A stretch of DNA of 64,000 nt from the NCBI RefSeq assembly GCF_006494425.1, contig NZ_VHIV01000003.1:124001-188000 (forward strand). The letters run 5' to 3'. Below are positions 17,569-26,640 of the stretch, one piece after another. The DNA is from Bacillus dicomae (GTDB lineage Bacteria; Bacillota; Bacilli; Bacillales; Bacillaceae_G). The translations under genes and the position numbers were made by a program. The notes under the pieces were generated by a model that worked only from the letters and a program-made list of their open reading frames with translations, had not been told where the DNA came from and did no database searches. Within the stretch, counting starts at the first letter, position 1. Each line of letters begins with the position of its first letter.

Positions 17569-18048
17569 TTATTCATTATCAAAGTTCTTGTGTAACTTAC
17601 GGATATAAATAATTTGACCAATATGATAAGCATTATGAGTTGTTACATTACTTAATATTTCCCACCACTTCGCACTTACAGGAAATCCGATTACATCACT
17701 TTCAACCCGCTCTTCACTTATGAGGTTTTGCCATTGCAACAACTTCTCTAATAGCTTTTCTCTTAATTCTTCAAATGTTTGATTATCTGAAAGCATAAAA
17801 CTTTTGTTATTATCACCAATAGCGGGCACGGCATTCACACTTGATTCTTTATACCTAGTTTGCCACGTTGAGTTCCAATACAGTAAATGTTGTACAATTT
17901 CAGCTATACTATTACTCTCTTCAGTCGGTTTCCAAAAAGCTTCTCTCTCAGATAAATCCTTAACCGCATCTGAAAATGGAATATACCAACTAGGATCGTT
18001 TGCATTCGCTAATAACTGATCTGCTAATACATCTTTCACGTGAGCCAT
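17569..18048 (-). CDS. DinB-superfamily protein
   Basis: 159 residues, four-helix DinB/YfiT bundle. The metal-ligand histidines appear as VQHLLYWN (about 50) and THNAYHIGQI (about 137-141), the three-His layout of the family. Members include thiol-dependent transferases such as BstA. The substrate is not predictable. ATG after GAGGGAAGAAAA, monocistronic. Confidence 0.85.
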   Translation of the reverse strand: MAHVKDVLADQLLANANDPSWYIPFSDAVKDLSEREAFWKPTEESNSIAEIVQHLLYWNSTWQTRYKESSVNAVPAIGDNNKSFMLSDNQTFEELREKLLEKLLQWQNLISEERVESDVIGFPVSAKWWEILSNVTTHNAYHIGQIIYIRKLHKNFDNE

Positions 18049-18213
18049 TTTTCTTCCCTCATTTCATTATCATATTAATATACACTACTCTATATACGCT
18101 GATTTCCTATAATCCCCTTTTTTACATACAAATTGGTTTCATAATGAATATAAGAAAAATAGATTTTCTTTTTATAACTCGTTATGATAAAAGAAAAAGA
18201 AAGTGAGCGACCA

Positions 18214-19059
18214 ATGAATAAAAAAATCGCGGTTATTACAGGAGCTTCAAGTGGCTTCGGTCTTTTAACGACACTTGAACTTGCAAAAAAAGACTTTTTA
18301 GTTATCGCTACAATGAGAAACCTTGAAAAACAAGTGAACTTACTATCTCAGGCCACTCAATTCGACTTACTGCAAAACATTAAAATTCACCAATTAGATG
18401 TAACCGATCAAAACTCTATACATAACTTTCAATTATTTTTAAAAGACGTAAACAGAGTAGACCTCCTTATTAATAATGCAGGATATGCTAATGGTGGCTT
18501 TGTAGAAGAAATTCCAGTAGAGGAATATCGCAAACAATTTGAAACGAATCTTTTTGGTGCTATATCGATCACTCAGCTTGTTTTACCATTTATGAGAGAA
18601 CAACATAGAGGAAAAATTATTAATATAAGTAGCATTAGTGGCCAAGTTGGATTCCCTGGTCTATCTCCTTACGTTTCTTCAAAACATGCATTAGAAGGAT
18701 GGAGTGAATCCCTTCGTTTAGAAGTAAAACCGTTCGGAATAGATGTTGCTTTAGTGGAACCTGGTTCTTATAACACGAATATATGGGAAGTTGGTAAACA
18801 ACTAGCTACAAACCAATCTGATACTACTTCTCCTTACAAAGAATATATGGACAAAATACAAAAACATATTAATAGCGGCATTGATACATTTGGTAATCCG
18901 ATAGATGTTGCTAATAAAATTGTAGAAATTGCTGAAGCTAAGCGCACAACATTACGGCACCCAATTGGAAAAGGTGTAAAATTTATGATCTTAGCAAAGA
19001 AGATTCTTCCTTGGAGATTGTGGGAATACCTTGTTTTGAGAAGTTTTAAGAAGATGTAA
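18214..19059 (+). CDS. Short-chain dehydrogenase/reductase
   Basis: 281 residues. N-terminal TGASSGFG nucleotide motif, NNAG, active-site Ser in NISSISGQVGF and YVSSK (Tyr/Lys). A long C-terminal helix region follows, as in 17-beta-HSD-like classical SDRs. A longer in-frame start at 18184 lacks a ribosome binding site; the ATG at 18214 follows AAAGTGAG. The substrate is unknown. Confidence 0.88.
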   Translation: MNKKIAVITGASSGFGLLTTLELAKKDFLVIATMRNLEKQVNLLSQATQFDLLQNIKIHQLDVTDQNSIHNFQLFLKDVNRVDLLINNAGYANGGFVEEIPVEEYRKQFETNLFGAISITQLVLPFMREQHRGKIINISSISGQVGFPGLSPYVSSKHALEGWSESLRLEVKPFGIDVALVEPGSYNTNIWEVGKQLATNQSDTTSPYKEYMDKIQKHINSGIDTFGNPIDVANKIVEIAEAKRTTLRHPIGKGVKFMILAKKILPWRLWEYLVLRSFKKM

Positions 19060-19100
19060 TTCCCTTTATTAAAAACCATTTTGAAAGAGGTGCTAATTAA

Positions 19101-19610
19101 ATGTTAGGTTTACCCTATGGTAAAGTGTTTTTAGTTCCGTGGACTGAAGAGTGGGCAATTGAATTTGTAAAGGAGAAACAATTCATTGAGGAACAAATTG
19201 GCGAACATATTTTAGCGATACACCATATTGGTAGTACTTCTATTCCACATTTAAGTGCAAAGCCAATTATTGATATAGCAATCGAACTAGAAAATTATAG
19301 GGACGGTATACATTGTATTAAAAAGTTAGAACTACTAAACTATAAATATGGAAAAGATGTATTGCCTGAACGATATTATTTTAATAAAGGTGAGCCAAGA
19401 ACTCATCAAATTCATATGTATGAACAAGGAAATAAATATTTAACTGAACAATTACAATTCAGAGATTACTTAATAGACAATAAAATTTCTCGAATACAGT
19501 ATGAAAAGTTAAAAATTCAACTTTCACAAGCTAATCCTAATGATAAACACCAATATGCAGAGGATAAAACAAATTTCGTTACATCTATTTTAGCTAAAAT
19601 AAATGCTTAA
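19101..19610 (+). CDS. GrpB family (UPF0157) nucleotidyltransferase-like protein
   Basis: 169 residues with the UPF0157 pattern: VPWTEEWAIEF, HHIGSTSIPHLSAKPIIDIAI and TNFVTSIL. The GSTS..KPIID segment resembles the nucleotidyltransferase GS...D core. ATG after GAGGTGCTAATTAA, 41 bases after the SDR gene, possibly co-transcribed. Cellular role unknown. Confidence 0.88.
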   Translation: MLGLPYGKVFLVPWTEEWAIEFVKEKQFIEEQIGEHILAIHHIGSTSIPHLSAKPIIDIAIELENYRDGIHCIKKLELLNYKYGKDVLPERYYFNKGEPRTHQIHMYEQGNKYLTEQLQFRDYLIDNKISRIQYEKLKIQLSQANPNDKHQYAEDKTNFVTSILAKINA

Positions 19611-19652
19611 ATAAATAAGAAACCATTTAGCAGTAGATGGTTTCTTATTTAT
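19611..19652. terminator. Bidirectional terminator between convergent genes
   Basis: 16-bp perfect arms (ATAAATAAGAAACCAT and complement) with a 10-base loop. It overlaps the end of the kinase gene on the other strand. Confidence 0.85.
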
Positions 19653-20241
19653 TAGTTATTTCATTATTTGTACTATCAATAATAAAATCTGCAAATTCAT
19701 GTGGTTTATGACTTTCTACATACATATCTTCAGCAATCATCCAATTGTTTTCCCACATATCGCGCGCAGCTTTCCCGTCTCTAGCAATCCCTCTTTTTAT
19801 CCGTGTTTCACGAGTACAATTCACCCATATTTTCAAATCATACACTTCAGCTAGCTCCTGACGTGTTGCATATACACCTTCTATAATAACAATTCCGTTT
19901 GCAGGGACAATAAGAGATTCCACTAAAGAATCGGTTTCCCAATCGTAACGTTTATAACATCCTTCAACACCATTACTAATTGGATCTAAAACTTCTTGTA
20001 AAAGGCGTTTCCAATCAAAATCTGCACCAATCGATTTATTCGTAGGATTTTCATTTACAATCTTTGTAGATGGTAAATAAAAATCATCCATATGAACAAT
20101 CGTTACAGTTGAAAAATTACTTTTTATTTTATTAACTAACGTACTTTTACCTGCACCGCCACAGCCATCAATACCTATTATTAGAAGTGATTGTTCCGTA
20201 CATTTTTCTTGAGCCCATTTTAAAATTAAGTCTAAATCCAA
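19645..20241 (-). CDS. Uridine kinase-like P-loop protein
   Basis: 198 residues. Walker A GIDGCGGAGKSTL (about 23-35), VHMDDFYLPS acceptor-binding region, IVIIEGVYATR and a late RIKRGIARDGKAARDMW lid, the arrangement of the uridine kinase/phosphoribulokinase family. TTG 20241 follows AAGGGGATGG. The phosphate acceptor cannot be fixed from sequence. Confidence 0.82.
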   Translation of the reverse strand: MDLDLILKWAQEKCTEQSLLIIGIDGCGGAGKSTLVNKIKSNFSTVTIVHMDDFYLPSTKIVNENPTNKSIGADFDWKRLLQEVLDPISNGVEGCYKRYDWETDSLVESLIVPANGIVIIEGVYATRQELAEVYDLKIWVNCTRETRIKRGIARDGKAARDMWENNWMIAEDMYVESHKPHEFADFIIDSTNNEITNK

Positions 20242-20285
20242 ACTAACCCATCCCCTTATATCTCTTACATTCCATTATTAAAGTT

Positions 20286-20666
20286 TTACGTTGCAAGTGG
20301 AACGAAATGAAATAGTATCGAGAGCATCAATATAAAAGAAACCATTCCCATTATTGAAAGTATATATTCTTTTGATTTTCTATCATATTTCCATTCCATC
20401 CATGCTCTTAAAGTCCATGATATCCCTAAATAAGTGAACATGACATAAGTCATTTTAGCGTTCTCAAATTTAAACATATAATAACAACTACTTATTACAT
20501 AAATAATAATAAGCCCTATTTCTAATTTTACATGTAAACTATTCACATGCTTATATCCAAAAAAGCCTCTTTTCTCCATATTTAATTTTCTTCTTAAAAA
20601 CTGTTCTATAAAGTAACCACCTATACCAAGTCCAATAATAATAAGCAAAATTGTAGAAATACCCAT
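20286..20666 (-). CDS. DUF4181 membrane protein
   Basis: 126 residues and four hydrophobic segments (about 3-20, 48-63, 70-85, 104-122). The signature RAWMEWKYDRKSKEYILS is DUF4181. A paralog lies 0.5 kb upstream on the same strand. ATG after AGGAGGGATAGCA. Function unknown. Confidence 0.8.
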   Translation of the reverse strand: MGISTILLIIIGLGIGGYFIEQFLRRKLNMEKRGFFGYKHVNSLHVKLEIGLIIIYVISSCYYMFKFENAKMTYVMFTYLGISWTLRAWMEWKYDRKSKEYILSIMGMVSFILMLSILFHFVPLAT

Positions 20667-20685
20667 TGCTATCCCTCCTATTACT

Positions 20686-21150
20686 TTATTTATCTTTAGT
20701 AATAAAGTGAACTATATTACGGTTATCCTCTTCTAAATAACTTACAATTCCTTCAGGATATGTTGGTTTTCCCTTTAATTCGTCTATACTTTTCCGAGTT
20801 AATATAATATCTTCATATTCTTTATGTCTTATTTCATTTGTAACTCTCTCTTTAACAGTTCCCCAATGTATCAATGTACAATGATGTCCTTTTTCGTTGT
20901 TCCACTCGAAAATATGCTCATTTACAACGGCTAATTCTTAAACATCAATCTTCAAATCGTATTCTTCCATTAATTCTCGTATTATTGCTTCTTTTGCTGT
21001 TCCACCAAATTCAATAGAACCGCCTGGAAAACGATAAAATGTTTTATTTAAATCACATTGTACAAGTACTTCAGAATGATCTTCATTTAAAATCATTACT
21101 TCAGCACGTAATTTAAGTATTTTCATTTTGTCAATCCGTTCATTCCACAT
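20686..21150 (-). pseudogene. Nudix hydrolase interrupted by one in-frame stop
   Basis: The first 70 codons carry an N-terminal strand and Nudix box (FPGGSIEFGG...RELMEEYDL). A TAA stands at 20938-20940, and the same frame then runs on for 83 codons with normal protein sequence (ELAVVNEHIFEW... to KDK). One CAA to TAA change explains it. The first Nudix glutamate is also replaced: GG stands where GE is normal. Both changes point to loss of function. Neighbours on both sides are DUF4181 paralogs, 4 and 19 bases away. Confidence 0.85.
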
Positions 21151-21154
21151 ATGA

Positions 21155-21532
21155 TTAAATCCAATAACTATAAAAGAAGAGATTAAACATAATTCCTGTT
21201 ATTATTAATAGTGGAACCGTTCCTAAAGAAATGACATATTCCCTCGATTCTTTATCAAATTTCCACTCCATATATGATTGAAAGCAGTATAAAGTTATTA
21301 AAAATAAAATGGGTAAATTACTAATATAAATAGGATTTAAAGTGGCACATACCATCGTAACAATTATATAAGAAATGATAAGAGCCCTAGTCCCCCATTT
21401 ATGAGCGCTGTTTACATATTTACTATTCCAGTCAGTTTGTTTCGGTATATTTAATTTTTTTCTCACTACTTTTTCCAAAATAACTACAAATATGATCCAT
21501 AATACTAATAAAATTACTTTAACTAAAAACAG
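21155..21532 (-). CDS. DUF4181 membrane protein, probable CTG start
   Basis: 125 residues if read from CTG 21532. The first conventional start is a TTG at 21478, which would cut off the first membrane helix. AGGAGG at 21541-21546 is 8 nt upstream of the CTG and the frame is open. The resulting N-terminus (28 residues up to RKKLN) matches the 29 residues of the paralog at 20286-20666. SYMEWKFDKESREYVIS is the DUF4181 signature. Confidence 0.75.
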   Translation of the reverse strand: MFLVKVILLVLWIIFVVILEKVVRKKLNIPKQTDWNSKYVNSAHKWGTRALIISYIIVTMVCATLNPIYISNLPILFLITLYCFQSYMEWKFDKESREYVISLGTVPLLIITGIMFNLFFYSYWI

Positions 21533-21546
21533 TGATGTCTCCTCCT

Positions 21547-22371
21547 TTACCTTTTATCTGGCTGATCACTCGGATACATAGCCTCTCCTTTATTATCAAT
21601 GTCCCAACAAATAACGGTCGCACTATCGCGTCCGAATTGATGATGAACGTGCTCTAATACATGATGAACACTTTCTTCAAGTTTTATATCATTTCTATTC
21701 ATATCACTATACAGATTTACAGGAGTTTCATACCGCCGTTCTCCGCATTCTAATACCCCATCTGTGACCATTACAATTCGATTCTTTCCATTACGTAATT
21801 CACGAATGCCTGTTGAATAACAAGGAACAGGTAAATCAAATGTGTTTACATTTCCAATCCATTCGTAAAAATGACGTTGATTTAACGCATATTGTCCTAA
21901 CTTATGTAACTCTTCATGAAATACATAAACTAAACAGTCTCCAATAGATAGCCACCATATATAATTTTCTTTTCTTACACATAGTAAGCAAGCTGTTTCA
22001 CCTTTAATTCTTTGACACTTTTCCTTAAATGAAGAAGATTGAAAGGTAGTAAGAATATGATTTTCAAAAGATCGAAATACTGTATCAATCGATTCATTCA
22101 TCATTTCTTTTATATTTTCATATTCTTTTTGAATTGTATTTACTACTAAATCAACACTTTCTGCACTATTATGTCCGTCCAAAATAACTGCAAATTCCCA
22201 ATCACCATTCGACCAAACTAAAGCCCCATCTTCATTCTTTTTTGCTCCGGCGCTTATATTCCCGCCATATGTACCGAGCACGATGTCACCATATTGTTTT
22301 ACTGAAACTTCGTCTAAACACATTTTCCTACTTCCAACCCATGCATATTGTCTATTATTTGTTGTATGCAT
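21547..22371 (-). CDS. PP2C-family Ser/Thr phosphatase-like protein
   Basis: About 274 residues. PP2C metal motifs are visible: KNEDGALVW, FAVILDGHN, WLSIGDCLVYVF, VMVTDGVLE and GRDSATVICW. The protein is cytosolic with no sensor domain. It overlaps the HIT gene end by about 17 bases and is followed directly by DUF4181. Met3 (22371) is preferred because GGTGA abuts the first ATG. The target is unknown. Confidence 0.8.
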   Translation of the reverse strand: MHTTNNRQYAWVGSRKMCLDEVSVKQYGDIVLGTYGGNISAGAKKNEDGALVWSNGDWEFAVILDGHNSAESVDLVVNTIQKEYENIKEMMNESIDTVFRSFENHILTTFQSSSFKEKCQRIKGETACLLCVRKENYIWWLSIGDCLVYVFHEELHKLGQYALNQRHFYEWIGNVNTFDLPVPCYSTGIRELRNGKNRIVMVTDGVLECGERRYETPVNLYSDMNRNDIKLEESVHHVLEHVHHQFGRDSATVICWDIDNKGEAMYPSDQPDKR

Positions 22372-22834
22372 ACTCATTCACCATATACTTTCGTATTCTT
22401 TCGCATAATTTTTGGATTTCCTCTGAACCCCCATATGGTGCACCAGTCCAATTTGCTACCTCAGTCGGTGACCAAAACTCTTTGGGGGTATTTTGATAAC
22501 GCGGTATAATGTGCATATGCATATGTGGTACACCGTTCCCTGAAACAAAAGTGTAAATATGTTCTGCACCTTCACTTTGTTTTAGCGCTTTACTTACTCT
22601 ACTTGTTATAAGTCCGAACCTTTTCGCTTCTTCATCTGTTAGTTCAGCAAGACCAGGTACATGTCTTTTTATATCTATCATTACATAACCAAGATACGTT
22701 TCTTCGCTATCCCAGTGGACATGTCCAACGTAAACGAGTTCATCTTCGTAAATAGCTCCACCTGGAACTGTAATGTTTTCTTTATGTTTTTCGCAAATGA
22801 AGCAGTTTTGTTCTACTTGATTATTTGTTGACAT
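22355..22834 (-). CDS. HIT-family protein
   Basis: About 159 residues. The histidine triad is HMHMHIIP (about 103-110) and a CFICEKH zinc-like knuckle lies at the N-terminus. HIT proteins hydrolyse or transfer nucleoside phosphates. ATG 22834 has GGTGATGG in front; an upstream ATG at 22855 lacks one. It overlaps the PP2C gene, so the two are co-transcribed. Confidence 0.85.
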   Translation of the reverse strand: MSTNNQVEQNCFICEKHKENITVPGGAIYEDELVYVGHVHWDSEETYLGYVMIDIKRHVPGLAELTDEEAKRFGLITSRVSKALKQSEGAEHIYTFVSGNGVPHMHMHIIPRYQNTPKEFWSPTEVANWTGAPYGGSEEIQKLCERIRKYMVNEYAYNK

Positions 22835-22946
22835 ATCCATCACCATCCTTTTCATTTATAATATCATAAAAAAAGGAAAAATAGGATTTATATTCCGAAA
22901 ATTCATTCTTTTGAAGTATCATCTTTTGAAAGAAATTTAAAACTCA

Positions 22947-23096
22947 CTATTTCTTCAAAAACACAATCCCAATTACAATTCCGATGACAATTCCAATTAC
23001 TAAATTATTAGTAAAAAAACCTTGAAACACACCGATTACAACCCCTATACCGACACCTATTGCCAAGGCATCATTTGTTTTTTTATTTTTAGCCAA
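22947..23096 (-). CDS. Small glycine-rich membrane protein
   Basis: 49 residues from TTG 23096, preceded by GGGAGGAG. After a lysine-rich start (AKNKKTNDAL) come two hydrophobic glycine-zipper-like stretches (IGVGIGVVIGVF and VIGIVIGIVIGIVF), ending LKK. Probably two helices packing through small residues. Function unknown. Confidence 0.65.
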   Translation of the reverse strand: MAKNKKTNDALAIGVGIGVVIGVFQGFFTNNLVIGIVIGIVIGIVFLKK

Positions 23097-23369
23097 AATT
23101 GCATCTCCTCCCATTATTTCTCTCTAAATAACAAACATCCACTTGAACATTTCTCAAAAATGTCCTTTATTACTTTTCTATTTCCCCTACATACTCCTCT
23201 TCCTTTAAAAGAATTTTCAATTCACCATAACATATACATAGGCATTTACTATAAGAAAGATTCTTAATTTATTGAAGGAAGAACGATTCAAATATATCCT
23301 CATTTAAATCAACAATATGTTTATTCCCCTCATCCCGTAAGGAATATACTACATCATGATTCTCACTAA
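23097..23369. other. Intergenic, nothing clear seen
   Basis: A/T-rich spacer with no convincing ribosome binding site plus frame and no strong hairpin. Confidence 0.4.
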
Positions 23370-23516
23370 ATGATGTAGCGTATCGCAAACCTTGAAAGTC
23401 AATTAGCTAAATTAATCTCACTAATCGAAGAAAATAATCAATTAATTAAATCAATGGAACAACAACAAAAACAAGTTTGTGCGCCTGCTGGTAGTTCTGT
23501 TATTGTTCTTATGTAA
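23370..23516 (+). pseudogene. Small coiled-coil peptide gene with a stop at codon 3
   Basis: ATG ATG TAG is followed in frame by 45 sensible codons (RIANLESQLAKLISLIEEN, then a Gln-rich part, then VCAPAGSSVIVLM, stop at 23514). No other start exists in this part. A GAG to TAG change at codon 3 is the simplest reading. The ribosome binding site is also poor. The peptide would be a short leucine-zipper-like helix. Confidence 0.5.
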
Positions 23517-23533
23517 TCTTTTCGAGTCATAAA

Positions 23534-23564
23534 AAAACACACTTTGTATAATAAAGTGTGTTTT
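23534..23564 (-). terminator. Terminator of the betaine transporter operon
   Basis: AAAACACACTTT and its complement around a 7-base loop, followed on the minus strand by a T run. Confidence 0.88.
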
Positions 23565-23568
23565 CGTT

Positions 23569-24405
23569 TTATCTTCTTTTTTGATGAAACCCTTGTGTAA
23601 TACGGTCTAATATAATCGCAATAACAACGATAGCAAGTCCAGCTTCAAATCCCATTCCGATATTAACTTGTGTTACAGAACGGTATACATCAACCCCAAG
23701 ACCTGGTGCACCTACAAGTGACGCTGTTACAACCATCGATAACGAAAGCATAATACTTTGGTTCACACCAGCCATTATTGTTCCCGTTGCGAGTGGTAAT
23801 TGTACTTTAAATAGTTTTTGTGATGCTGTGGATCCAAACGCATTCGCTGCCTCAATTAAATCTTCCGGAACTTGTCTAATTCCTAAATCAGTAAAACGAA
23901 TTGTTGGCGGCATTGCAAAGATTACTGATGCAATAATCCCAGGTACTACACCTACTCCAAAAAACGTAATCGCAGGAATAAGATATACGAAAGCCGGCAT
24001 TGTTTGCATAAAATCTAATGTCGGTTTTAAAAATTTTGAAAACCGCTCATTTTGAGATGCTAATATCCCAATTGGAATTCCGACAATAATTGAAATAATA
24101 ACAGACGTAAGTACAAGAGCTAATGTTTGCATTGTTTGTGCCCAGTAGTTAATATTCAAAATAAATAATAATCCGATCAGTGTAAAAATGACTAAAGATA
24201 CTTTTCTCGTTGTGTACCAAATGAGGAAACAAAGGATGATAATCATCAATATGGCTGGTATTATTGTTAAAAAATTAGTGAGTAAATCAACAAATCCGCC
24301 GATAATATAAGAGAACCCTCGGAATAAGCCTTCAAAGTGCTCATATAAACTTGCAACAAATGAATCAACCCATTCCCCTAATGGAATACGCGGAATACTA
24401 TTCAT
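23569..24405 (-). CDS. Glycine betaine/proline-type ABC transporter permease (OpuAB-like)
   Basis: 278 residues, an N-terminal amphipathic region then about six membrane segments. The permease coupling loop is visible (EAANAFGSTASQKLFKVQLPLA, the EAA motif). MSLSMVVTASLVGAPGLG is typical of ProW/OpuAB. Overlaps the ATPase gene by 8 bases, so translation is coupled. Together they import compatible solutes under osmotic stress. Confidence 0.9.
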   Translation of the reverse strand: MNSIPRIPLGEWVDSFVASLYEHFEGLFRGFSYIIGGFVDLLTNFLTIIPAILMIIILCFLIWYTTRKVSLVIFTLIGLLFILNINYWAQTMQTLALVLTSVIISIIVGIPIGILASQNERFSKFLKPTLDFMQTMPAFVYLIPAITFFGVGVVPGIIASVIFAMPPTIRFTDLGIRQVPEDLIEAANAFGSTASQKLFKVQLPLATGTIMAGVNQSIMLSLSMVVTASLVGAPGLGVDVYRSVTQVNIGMGFEAGLAIVVIAIILDRITQGFHQKRR

Positions 24406-25603
24406 CGTCTTTCACCTCTTCCTCAATGTTTCCTGCAAGAGCTTGAATGACACTTTCACGTTTAATGATTCCTCTAAGTCTTTTCTTCTCATCAATTACG
24501 GGTAACGGATATTTCATCTCCGCCATTTTTGCATACGTTTCCTCTAGTAAAGTATCTAAATACACGTGCGGGATATCGTTAAGTAATAAATCGGCAATCG
24601 GCCACTGTTTTTGAACGGCTTTACTTGCATCATCCGCAGTTAATATACCTAAAAATTCATACTTTTTATTAACAACATACACAGTAGAAACCCCGGCGTT
24701 CCTCATAATTTGAAGTGCTACACGTGGTCCACGATCAATTAATAAAGTCTCCGGTCGTTTTAGTATAGATTCCGCTGTAATTACTTTTCCTAAATTCACG
24801 TCCGCCACGAACTTCTCTACAAATTCATTGGCAGGACTCATCATAATTTCTTCCGGTGTTCCAATTTGGACAACTTCTCCGTCTTTCATCAATGCAATTC
24901 GATCACCAATTCGAAGCGCTTCATCTAAATCATGCGTAATAAAAATAATTGTTTTTTCCATTTTATCTTGAAGTTCTAATAGCTCATCTTGCATTTCTTT
25001 TCGAATAAGTGGATCTAATGCACTAAATGACTCATCCATAAGTAAAACATCTGGATCATTCGTAAGCGCTCTTGCGATTCCAACGCGCTGCTGCATACCA
25101 CCACTCAGTTGACTTGGATAATTATCTTTATGATGGTCTAGTCCAACTAATTTCAAAGATTCTAACGCTTTTTTCTCACGTTCCTCTACTGGAACTCCTT
25201 GTATTTCCAATCCATATGCCACATTTTGTAAAACGGTACGGTGAGGAAATAGAGCAAACTTCTGAAATACCATGCTCATTTTCGTTCTTCTTACTCTCCG
25301 TAATTCTTCCTTTCCCATCGTCGCAATATCTTCACCATCTATGTATATATGGCCTGCTGTCGGTTTAATTAATTGATTTAGCATACGAACTAACGTAGAT
25401 TTCCCGCTACCAGACAAACCCATAATAACGAAAATTTCTCCAGTGTATACTTCAAACGTTGCCTTTTTTACACCAACGTTCATTCCTGTCTCTTTCAAAA
25501 TTTCCGATTTGCTTTTTCCTTCTTTTAATAAGGTAAGGGCTCTTTGCGGGTGTTTCCCGAATACTTTTGTTACGTTTTCAACACGCACTTTTGTATTATC
25601 CAT
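24398..25603 (-). CDS. Glycine betaine/proline-type ABC transporter ATPase with CBS domains (OpuAA-like)
   Basis: 401 residues. Walker A GLSGSGKST (about 62), signature LSGGMQQRVGIARAL, Walker B DVLLMDESFSALD, then tandem CBS domains (about 275-390) that sense ionic strength or cyclic-di-AMP in relatives. The N-terminal segment FGKHPQRALTLLKEGKSKSEI is typical of ProV/OpuAA. ATG after AAAGGAGTAGTGAC. Confidence 0.92.
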   Translation of the reverse strand: MDNTKVRVENVTKVFGKHPQRALTLLKEGKSKSEILKETGMNVGVKKATFEVYTGEIFVIMGLSGSGKSTLVRMLNQLIKPTAGHIYIDGEDIATMGKEELRRVRRTKMSMVFQKFALFPHRTVLQNVAYGLEIQGVPVEEREKKALESLKLVGLDHHKDNYPSQLSGGMQQRVGIARALTNDPDVLLMDESFSALDPLIRKEMQDELLELQDKMEKTIIFITHDLDEALRIGDRIALMKDGEVVQIGTPEEIMMSPANEFVEKFVADVNLGKVITAESILKRPETLLIDRGPRVALQIMRNAGVSTVYVVNKKYEFLGILTADDASKAVQKQWPIADLLLNDIPHVYLDTLLEETYAKMAEMKYPLPVIDEKKRLRGIIKRESVIQALAGNIEEEVKDDE

Positions 25604-25774
25604 GTCACTACTCCTTTTTTACCCATCTATTCACATAGTGTTGCGATTTTGCAAAGAAATATTACATAAAAATAACATTTATAAGTTTTCTTTAAAATTC
25701 TCGTTTCCGTTCATAATAAGAATGCTTACTTATACATTTATTTAAAGAGGCAAACGTTTTTTAGGAGGTTTTCA
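25604..25774. promoter_or_regulatory. Divergent promoter region of the betaine transporter
   Basis: The only DNA between the outward-facing transporter and binding-protein genes, so it must hold promoters in both directions. I could not pick boxes confidently. Confidence 0.45.
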
Positions 25775-26632
25775 ATGCGAAAGAAAATATGGCTTATATG
25801 CCTTGCATTATTTATTACTATGATTTTCTCTTCATGTAATGCAACAAATGCAAATTCGAAAGGAAAAATTAAACTAGGTGTAACAAGTTGGAAAGAAAAT
25901 ATTGCAACTGCAAACATGTGGAAAGTTTTATTAGAACAAAAAGGCTACAAAGTTGAACTCATGTATTTAGAAAAAGCTGCGATTTGGACTGGAGTCGCTC
26001 GTGGTGATGTTGATGCGAATTTAGAAGTATGGCTTCCCGTTACGGATAAACCGCTAAATGATCGTTATAAAGATGATATTGTCTTAAAATCAAAATGGTA
26101 CGAAGGTACTGGACTTGGTTTGGTCGTACCTTCTTATGTGAAAAACATAAACAGTATCGAAGATTTAAATGCTCATAAAGATGAACTAGATAATAAAATT
26201 GTCGGTATCGAACCCGGTAGTAGTCTTATGAATTTAACGAATAAGGCAATGAAAGAATATGATATAAAACTAAAACTTGTCCAATCTTCAGAAGCTGCGA
26301 TGATGAGTGAATTAAAGAAAGCATATACAAAAAAGAAACCAATCGCTGTTACGCTTTGGAATCCGCATTGGGGTTTTTCAGAATTTGACTTAAAATATTT
26401 AAAAGACCCTAAGAAAGTATATGGTGAAAAAGATGACATTTATTACTCTGTTCGTAAAGGTTTCGAAAAAGATCATCCGGATATCATAAAATACTTTGAT
26501 AAATGGAAAATGAACGATGAGCAGCTTGGTACATTAATGGTCGAGTTAAATAAAACGAAAGATCCCGAAGAAGCGGCACGAAAATGGATTAAGAACAATC
26601 AAGCGCTAGTTGATGAATGGGTAAAAGATTAA
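25775..26632 (+). CDS. Glycine betaine-type substrate-binding lipoprotein (OpuAC-like)
   Basis: 285 residues. Lipobox FSSC at residue 21. ProX/OpuAC-like binding protein with tryptophans placed for a quaternary-ammonium cage (TSWKEN, AIWTGVARGDVD, EVWLP, LWNPHW). Encoded divergently from the ATPase-permease pair across a 171-base shared upstream region, not as the third gene of one operon. ATG after AGGAGG. Confidence 0.9.
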   Translation: MRKKIWLICLALFITMIFSSCNATNANSKGKIKLGVTSWKENIATANMWKVLLEQKGYKVELMYLEKAAIWTGVARGDVDANLEVWLPVTDKPLNDRYKDDIVLKSKWYEGTGLGLVVPSYVKNINSIEDLNAHKDELDNKIVGIEPGSSLMNLTNKAMKEYDIKLKLVQSSEAAMMSELKKAYTKKKPIAVTLWNPHWGFSEFDLKYLKDPKKVYGEKDDIYYSVRKGFEKDHPDIIKYFDKWKMNDEQLGTLMVELNKTKDPEEAARKWIKNNQALVDEWVKD

Positions 26633-26640
26633 TAAAAATA

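Noticed and set aside
20938-20940. Programmed stop-codon read-through in the Nudix gene
   Set aside because: TAA with no visible read-through context, plus a second defect in the Nudix box; a simple mutation is more likely.
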